Shown here piece by piece: positions 16,632 through 21,516 of a DNA stretch of 21,516 bases. The notes under the pieces were generated by a model. It was not told the DNA's origin. It did no database searches and was given only the letters and a program-made list of their open reading frames with translations. Made by a program: the position numbers and the translations under genes. Every line of letters starts with the position of its first letter. Positions within the stretch are counted from its first letter, which is position 1. Where the stretch lies: NCBI GenBank assembly GCA_964543125.1, contig CAZIWX010000039.1, positions 1-21,516 on the forward strand, given 5' to 3'. This DNA is from CAZIWX01 sp964543125. Lineage in GTDB: Bacteria > Fidelibacterota > UBA8477.

Positions 16632-17191
16632 TCATAAGTAAGGGCCTAAAATATTATGCAACTGCTTATGATGCGGGAATTTCAGGTTTTCCATGGCTTG
16701 ATTCCATTTCATGGAATTTTCCTGAATGTATTTTCCGACGCCCCACAATCGCTGTTTCTCACGGATAATGCTGTCGTGATGCCACGGTCGCCATTGAAAA
16801 TCAACACTGTTGATAGTTGCCCGTTTTTTCACACCGGTTTTATAACCACGGACAATTGATGCCCGGTTTTGGGATTGGAGACTGAATTGGTTGGGAGGTT
16901 TATGTGTTACGCCAGGTGGTGTGGTCGAAACGAAAAATTTTTACGTCTCGGTCAAACCCGTTTTCACGGCCAGTTTATCGATTACTACAACCGCATGCAA
17001 ATGGTTCGGCATAATAAAGAATGCAGCCGGTTGCAGGCAGGAAAATGATCCGGAATTTCACACCAACATCCATTAGCGATCCGTTCTAATTCCGAACGAA
17101 TCATGTTACCCAGTTCAATTTGATCATAACCCCGATCCGGCCGCCGGGCTCGCGATATCCGGTATTTGTTGTTGAATAATTCGCGGGACAT
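16632..17191 (-). pseudogene. Decayed REP-associated tyrosine transposase (RAYT, Y1/HUH family)
   Basis: Three frames on the minus strand together rebuild a RAYT of about 180 residues. (1) From ATG 17191: MSRELFNNKYRISRARRPD-RGYD, then WCEIPDHFPAC. (2) After a frameshift near 17050: FFIMPNHLHAVVVID, which holds the HUH-type motif HLH, ending at a TAA at about 16942-16940. (3) From about 16910 to the TGA at 16632: ASIVRGYKTGVKKRA, FQWRPWHHDSIIRE, VGKYIQENSMKWNQ, the conserved C-terminal part with the HxxIIR block and the closing NxxKW. The segment normally holding YFVTIC between RGYD and the WCEIP block also appears deleted. With a frameshift, a stop and a deletion it cannot make an active enzyme. 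RAYTs are single-copy DNA-processing enzymes tied to palindromic REP sequences; I found no clear REP array beside it. Confidence 0.82.
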
Positions 17192-17663
17192 TTTCGTGAT
17201 TTCGGTATTCTATCCCAGCGTTTGAATTCGCCGGGGTTGGTCTTTATGACAAATTCCGGCGGAAGAAAAAAGTGAGCGGCCGTCTTTATGAGACTGGCGC
17301 TCCTGAAAACCGGGATTATTTTGGCACTTAAGCCGGTCCTGACGCCCAAATCAAATTCACCACTGGCATTATCGCTAAAATCATGCATCCTGAACGTTAG
17401 CTTTTCATTTCCCGCACCATTATTGCCCAGGCTGCGGAACTCCCCGATCCGGATATGAGATTTTAATAGCGGACCGCTTACCCGGCAAAGTGAAGTACGC
17501 TCCGGCCCTAAATAATTTATCGATTCCATTAAGTAGCACGTTTAATCTTGACTTTTTAGTCCAGATTAACTTTCTTACCGTTGTATGCGAATACAACACC
17601 TCCTTCGTGATACTCTTGAAAACTTCCCGGAAATGGAAAGCTTTTTACGATTAGGGGACTTCC
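17192..17663. other. Non-coding region between the RAYT remnant and sufB
   Basis: I see no recognisable gene here. A minus-strand open frame covers 17101-17529 (142 codons), but it lacks a ribosome binding site, overlaps the RAYT remnant out of frame and matches nothing I know. The right third (from about 17540) is the suf upstream region, with TTGACT at 17548-17553, a GACT-TTTT-AGTC palindrome at 17550-17561 and the inverted repeat at 17580-17597. No clear -10 box stands at the right distance from TTGACT. Confidence 0.5.
17580..17597. promoter_or_regulatory. Perfect inverted repeat upstream of sufB, candidate operator
   Basis: GTTGTAT-GCGA-ATACAAC has 7-bp perfect arms and a 4-nt centre, 66 nt before the sufB ATG. 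The size and position suit a dimeric repressor site. It does not match the IscR type 2 consensus, and no Rrf2/SufR-type regulator gene is adjacent. The link to iron-sulfur control is therefore a guess from location. Confidence 0.4.
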
Positions 17664-19112
17664 ATGGGTAAGGATGCAATTGGCTTAAAAAACTTTACCG
17701 AACGCGAATATCAATACGGGTTTGAAACTCTGGTCGAGATGGATGCGGCGCCCAAGGGTTTGAATGAAGATATTGTTCGATTTATCTCCGCTAAAAAAGA
17801 GGAGCCGGAATGGATGCTGGACTGGCGTTTGAAAGCCTTCCGCCACTGGCTCACCCTGGAAGAGCCGCACTGGCCCAATGTTCACTATCCCCGGATCGAT
17901 TACCAGGATGCCTGTTATTACGCCGCACCCAGGAACAAGGGTGACGGCCCCAAAAGCCTGGATGAGGTGGATCCGGAACTGCTAGACACCTTCCAAAAGC
18001 TGGGCGTCCCCCTGGAAGAACGGGCAGCGCTGGCCGGGGTGGCCGTAGATGCCATTTTCGACAGTGTTTCCGTTGCCACTACTTTCAAGGATAAGCTCAA
18101 CGAGCTGGGGATCATTTTTTGTCCCATTTCCGAAGCCATTCAGAAGCACCCGGATCTGGTCAGGCAGTACCTGGGCTCGGTTGTGCCCTATACGGACAAT
18201 TTTTTCGCGACTCTGAATGCCGCTGTTTTCAGTGACGGCTCTTTTGTGTACATCCCACCGGGAGTGCGGTCACCCATGGAACTCTCCTCCTATTTCCGAA
18301 TCAATGCGGCCAAGACCGGTCAGTTCGAGCGCACGCTCATCATCGCTGATAAAAACGCTTTTGTTAGTTATCTGGAAGGCTGCACGGCACCCATGCGCGA
18401 TGAAAATCAACTCCATGCCGCTGTCGTGGAAATTGTCGCTTTGGATGATGCCGAAGTAAAATATTCAACGGTGCAAAATTGGTATGCCGGTGATATAAAC
18501 GGCAAGGGTGGTATCTTTAATTTCGTGACCAAGCGGGGCGCCTGCGAAGGCCGGAATGCCAAGATTTCCTGGACCCAGGTAGAAACCGGTTCGGCCATCA
18601 CCTGGAAATATCCCAGTGTGATCTTGAAGGGCGATAATTCGGTGGGTGAGTTTTACTCCGTGGCGGTGACCAACAACCGGCAACAGGCCGACACGGGTAG
18701 CAAAATGATCCATATTGGCAAAAACACCCGGAGCACCATCATCTCCAAGGGAATTTCCGCCGGAAACAGCAATAATACTTACCGCGGTCAGGTGCGGATT
18801 ACGAAAAACGCCGCCAATGCCCGCAATTACTCACAATGCGATTCGCTACTCATCGGAGACCGCAGTGGCGCCCACACTTTTCCCTACATCAATGTAGCCA
18901 ACCCTTCGGCTAACATTGAACACGAAGCCACCACCTCCAAGGTGAGCGATGACCAGATTTTTTACTGCAATCAGCGGGGCGTTTCCACCGAAGATGCCAT
19001 TGGCCTCATCGTGAGTGGTTATGCCAAGGAAGTGTTTAACAAACTTCCCATGGAATTTGCCGTGGAAGCTCAAAATCTCATGAGTGTGAGTTTGGAAGGC
19101 AGTGTGGGTTGA
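17664..19112 (+). CDS. sufB: Fe-S cluster assembly scaffold subunit SufB
   Basis: This is the scaffold subunit of the SufBC2D complex, on which iron-sulfur clusters are built in the cytoplasm. It has 482 residues, within the usual 465-495. Conserved segments include FVYIPPGVRSPMELSSYFRI, LEGCTAPMRDENQLHAAVVE, SKGISAGNSNNTYRGQV, and the C-terminal core NYSQCDSLLIGD through ANIEHEATTSKVSDDQIFYC. C240 (GCTAP), C392 (QCDS) and E421 (HEATTSK) correspond by alignment to the residues C254, C405 and E434 studied in the E. coli protein, so cluster assembly should be intact. The ATG is preceded by AGGGG at 17653-17657 with 6 nt spacing. It is the first gene of sufB-sufC-sufD-sufS, transcribed away from the pgs operon. 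A 187-nt gap to sufC is longer than the other gaps in the operon. Confidence 0.97.
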   Translation: MGKDAIGLKNFTEREYQYGFETLVEMDAAPKGLNEDIVRFISAKKEEPEWMLDWRLKAFRHWLTLEEPHWPNVHYPRIDYQDACYYAAPRNKGDGPKSLDEVDPELLDTFQKLGVPLEERAALAGVAVDAIFDSVSVATTFKDKLNELGIIFCPISEAIQKHPDLVRQYLGSVVPYTDNFFATLNAAVFSDGSFVYIPPGVRSPMELSSYFRINAAKTGQFERTLIIADKNAFVSYLEGCTAPMRDENQLHAAVVEIVALDDAEVKYSTVQNWYAGDINGKGGIFNFVTKRGACEGRNAKISWTQVETGSAITWKYPSVILKGDNSVGEFYSVAVTNNRQQADTGSKMIHIGKNTRSTIISKGISAGNSNNTYRGQVRITKNAANARNYSQCDSLLIGDRSGAHTFPYINVANPSANIEHEATTSKVSDDQIFYCNQRGVSTEDAIGLIVSGYAKEVFNKLPMEFAVEAQNLMSVSLEGSVG

Positions 19113-19299
19113 TTTGAAACTAATTAACGCAACCCCGGAAGTTTTAAATAGCGCTCCACGCGATCTTCGACAAATTCGGCAAGACCCGCGGGAAGCGGAA
19201 ATCAGTCTTGGATTAACACCTCCGGCGGTCCTTGGTCAAGCTCGGGAAAACCACCAAAATATTAGCTGCAAATAATTTGAATTAAGGTTAGTGTGATTA

Positions 19300-20067
19300 A
19301 TGTTAAAGATTAAAAATTTACAGGTGGCCGTTGAAGGCAAGGCTATTTTGAAAGGAATCGATCTAGAGGTCTACCCGGGTGAAACCCATGCGATTATGGG
19401 TCCTAATGGCTCCGGAAAAAGCACGCTGGCGCATGTGCTGGCAGGTCGGCCGGGGTACGAAGTCACCGGTGGTGAAGTCATTTATCAAGGCAAAAATTTA
19501 TTCGACCTGAAGCCGGAGGAGCGTGCCTGGGCAGGCATTTTTCTGGCGTTTCAGTATCCGATTGAAATTCCGGGTGTGAACAACACCAGTTTCCTGAAAA
19601 AAGCCGTCAATGAAGTGCGCAAATACCACGGACGGGAAGAATTGGATGCGGTGGATTTTCTCCAGTTGGTGAAAGCCAAAATGGCGCTGGTGGGCATGGA
19701 CCGGAAGTTTCTACGACGACCGGTAAACGAGGGCTTTTCCGGTGGCGAAAAGAAACGTAACGAAATCCTGCAAATGGCGATGCTGGAGCCTACCCTGAGT
19801 ATTTTGGACGAAACCGACTCCGGCCTGGACATCGACGCGCTGAAAACGGTGGCCGAAGGCGTTAATAAGCTCAAGACCGTTAAAAACGCTTTCATTGTAG
19901 TGACCCATTATCAGCGCTTGCTGGACTATATCATTCCGGATTTTGTCCATGTTATGAGTGGTGGCCGAATCGTGAAATCCGGTGGAAAAGAACTGGCCCT
20001 GAAATTGGAAGAAAAGGGCTACGATTGGATTCCAATTGAAACCGCGGATGCCGTCTCGGGAGGTTGA
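19300..20067 (+). CDS. sufC: Fe-S cluster assembly ATPase SufC
   Basis: This ABC-type ATPase of the SufBC2D complex binds SufB and SufD and uses ATP to reshape the scaffold. It has 255 residues, the usual size. The Walker A motif is GPNGSGKST (34-42, K40), the Q-loop is in FLAFQYPIEIPG, the signature is FSGGEKKRNE (146-155), Walker B is ILDETDSGLDID with catalytic E171, and the switch histidine is H203 in VVTHYQRLL. The acidic DETDSGLD form after Walker B is characteristic of SufC compared with transporter ATPases. The ATG at 19300 has only a weak upstream AAGG. The sufD start follows after 9 nt. Confidence 0.97.
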   Translation: MLKIKNLQVAVEGKAILKGIDLEVYPGETHAIMGPNGSGKSTLAHVLAGRPGYEVTGGEVIYQGKNLFDLKPEERAWAGIFLAFQYPIEIPGVNNTSFLKKAVNEVRKYHGREELDAVDFLQLVKAKMALVGMDRKFLRRPVNEGFSGGEKKRNEILQMAMLEPTLSILDETDSGLDIDALKTVAEGVNKLKTVKNAFIVVTHYQRLLDYIIPDFVHVMSGGRIVKSGGKELALKLEEKGYDWIPIETADAVSGG

Positions 20068-20076
20068 GTACCGGAT

Positions 20077-21384
20077 ATGAGCACGATTGATTCAGCCAAG
20101 CAACGTTTTCTCACCCAGTTCGATCATTGGCGGCAGCAGGGTTCAACCGGTTCCGGCGCTTTGCATGACCTGCGGGTGGCCGCCCGGGCCCAACTGGAAG
20201 TGGAGAATTTTCCCACACTGAAAAATGAGGATTGGAAATACACCAGTCTGAAATCGTTTTTGGATGAGTCTTTCCAATTCGCACCCGAGGCTCAGGTCAC
20301 TAAGGGCAGGCTGAAAGATCGCTACCAAATCTTTGAAAATGGCTATCGGATAGTTTTCATCAATGGCCGGTTTCAACCTCGGTTGTCAAAACTACGGAAT
20401 TTACCGGCTGGGGCGACCATTCAGGCGATTTCACAAATTTCGGATGACCAACGAAATCAATTTCAACAGACACTGGCCGCCACCGGCCGCACTGCCGACG
20501 ACATTTTTTCGCAACTGGCTACGGCCTTCCTCAACGACGGTGTGTTCATACACCTAACCCACGGCGTCAAACTGGGACAGCCGGTACAACTGCTGTATCT
20601 GAGCCAATCCAATCCGGATCCGTACTTCACCGCTCCGCGCAATGTTATCCTGCTGGATGCTGACGCCGAAGCCACCGTGGTGGAGCATTTTCAAGGTGAA
20701 GATGATGCGATCTATCATTCGAATCCGCTGACGCAAATTCAACTGAACGAAAATGCGCATCTGGATCACTACAAATTAGGTTTGGAAAGCGGCCGGGCTT
20801 TTCATGTGGGACGCATCATCGTCAATCAGGCCCGGGGTAGTCACTTGAGGAACTGGAGCCTGACGTTTGGCGGCCAATTGGTCCGCAATGAGATCGATAT
20901 TTTACTGGACGGCGCCGGTAGTGAAGTAAATTTGAATGGTCTGTATCTCGCTCAAGACCACCAACATATCGACAACCAAACTTTTATTGATCACGCCTCA
21001 CCCCGGGCTAATAGTACCGAATATTACCGGGGAATCATGGGTGATCACGGTCATGGGGTATTTACCGGCCGGGTATTGATCCGCCGGGATTCACAAAAAA
21101 CAGATGCCCGGCAAATTAATAAAAATCTTCTGCTCTCACCTACCGCCCAGGCGGATACGCGTCCCCAACTGGAAATTTTTGCGGATGATGTGAAAGCCTC
21201 TCACGGTGCAACCGTGGGTCAGTTGGATGAAAATCAAATTTTTTATATGCGTACCCGGGGAATTGGAGAAGCTGCCGCCCGTGAGCTCCTTACCCAGGCC
21301 TTTGCCGGTGAAATTGTCGCTGGAATACAGAATGAAGTTGTTCGCAACCACGTCGAAAAAATCGTCCGAGCGCGTTTAGCATGA
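20077..21384 (+). CDS. sufD: Fe-S cluster assembly scaffold subunit SufD
   Basis: This paralogue of SufB is the second scaffold subunit of SufBC2D, at 435 residues. The N-terminal part carries FPTLKNEDWKYTSLKSFLDE, typical of SufD. The C-terminal beta-helix core includes the segment FTGRVLIRRDSQKTDARQ, NLLLSPTAQADTRPQLEI and DDVKASHGATVGQLDENQIF. H376 in ASHGAT corresponds to the H360 implicated in cluster building in E. coli SufD. The start follows sufC by 9 nt. Its TGA overlaps the ATG of sufS (ATGA), indicating coupled translation. Nothing unusual in length or motifs. Confidence 0.96.
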   Translation: MSTIDSAKQRFLTQFDHWRQQGSTGSGALHDLRVAARAQLEVENFPTLKNEDWKYTSLKSFLDESFQFAPEAQVTKGRLKDRYQIFENGYRIVFINGRFQPRLSKLRNLPAGATIQAISQISDDQRNQFQQTLAATGRTADDIFSQLATAFLNDGVFIHLTHGVKLGQPVQLLYLSQSNPDPYFTAPRNVILLDADAEATVVEHFQGEDDAIYHSNPLTQIQLNENAHLDHYKLGLESGRAFHVGRIIVNQARGSHLRNWSLTFGGQLVRNEIDILLDGAGSEVNLNGLYLAQDHQHIDNQTFIDHASPRANSTEYYRGIMGDHGHGVFTGRVLIRRDSQKTDARQINKNLLLSPTAQADTRPQLEIFADDVKASHGATVGQLDENQIFYMRTRGIGEAAARELLTQAFAGEIVAGIQNEVVRNHVEKIVRARLA

Positions 21385-21516
21385 TCCCGGGAAAAGAGCC
21401 AGTGGCTCCGATCAAATCAGTGAAGGCGGAAACTCAGGGACGACCAGTTAATCCGGCCCCAGCCCGTCGTGATTTTCCCGCTTTGCATCAGGCCCGGCTT
21501 CCCCCCCCCCCCCCCC
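21381..21516 (+). CDS. sufS: Cysteine desulfurase SufS, N-terminal fragment cut by window end
   Basis: The first 45 codons of the next suf gene start at the ATG that overlaps the sufD stop by 4 nt. Residues 29-37 read RRDFPALHQ, matching the start of SufS desulfurases (xRxDFPxLHQ), the enzyme that takes sulfur from cysteine for cluster assembly. About 28 residues precede this block, a longer N-terminal tail than usual. After LHQARL the reading becomes only proline because the sequence turns into a run of C. SufS normally continues with a VNGKPLVYLDNAAT-like segment, so the last bases are probably not genuine. The gene assignment rests on the short motif and on operon position. Confidence 0.7.
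   Translation, partial: MIPGKEPVAPIKSVKAETQGRPVNPAPARRDFPALHQARLPPPPP
21501..21516. repeat. Terminal run of 16 C
   Basis: The window ends in 16 consecutive C. It interrupts the conserved reading of sufS and coincides with the sequence end, so an assembly or base-calling artefact (poly-G reads in reverse) is likelier than a biological tract. Confidence 0.75.

Noticed and set aside
17101..17529. 142-codon minus-strand open frame upstream of the RAYT remnant
   Set aside because: It has no ribosome binding site, overlaps the remnant in a different frame and shows no recognisable motif; chance openness is likely, although decayed coding sequence cannot be excluded.
1..21516. CRISPR arrays, tRNA or rRNA genes, prophage or integrase genes
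   Set aside because: No regularly spaced direct repeats, RNA gene signatures or recombinase motifs were seen on either strand apart from the RAYT remnant.

Overview
The window comes from a diderm bacterium, most likely an uncultured lineage of the Fibrobacterota-Chlorobiota-Bacteroidota (FCB) superphylum or a neighbour (Neomarinimicrobiota-, KSB1- or Calditrichota-like). The reasons are the large secreted proteins with C-terminal FlgD/type-IX-secretion-like sorting domains, the C25 (gingipain-family) peptidases, an outer-membrane barrel, and a Gram-negative-style poly-gamma-glutamate (PGA) locus. The phylum is inferred from gene content only; there is no rRNA or marker gene in the window. GC content looks slightly above 50 percent.

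Layout. Positions 1-16497 are a leftward (minus-strand) block. Read in the direction of transcription it starts with a tightly overlapping five-gene set, pgsB-pgsC-pgsW, a periplasmic protein with a duplicated domain, and an outer-membrane beta-barrel. After a 76-nt gap follow an LVIVD-type propeller lipoprotein and a 1509-residue C25 peptidase that ends in a dockerin. Two further units come after longer spacers: a 999-residue protein with about sixteen propeller-like repeats, then an M14 carboxypeptidase followed 2 nt later by a second C25 peptidase cut by the window edge. The two long spacers are related in sequence to each other over roughly 100 nt, and a shorter version of their core lies in front of the lipoprotein gene. 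This suggests a shared promoter or leader element for the exported proteins.

Positions 16498-17663 hold no intact gene. A decayed REP-associated tyrosine (RAYT, Y1/HUH) transposase lies on the minus strand, followed by the upstream region of the suf operon with a perfect 7-bp-arm inverted repeat.

Positions 17664-21516 are a rightward suf operon: sufB, sufC, sufD and the start of sufS (iron-sulfur cluster assembly). The window ends in a run of 16 C inside sufS, which looks like a sequencing or assembly artefact.

Functional reading. PgsB, PgsC and PgsW would make PGA at the inner membrane. The two genes overlapping their 3' end encode a periplasmic and an outer-membrane protein and are good candidates for taking the polymer through the cell wall and outer membrane, a step poorly defined in diderms. 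No PgsA/CapA or PgsE is visible. The exported peptidases and repeat proteins downstream share the strand, but a functional link to PGA is not shown.
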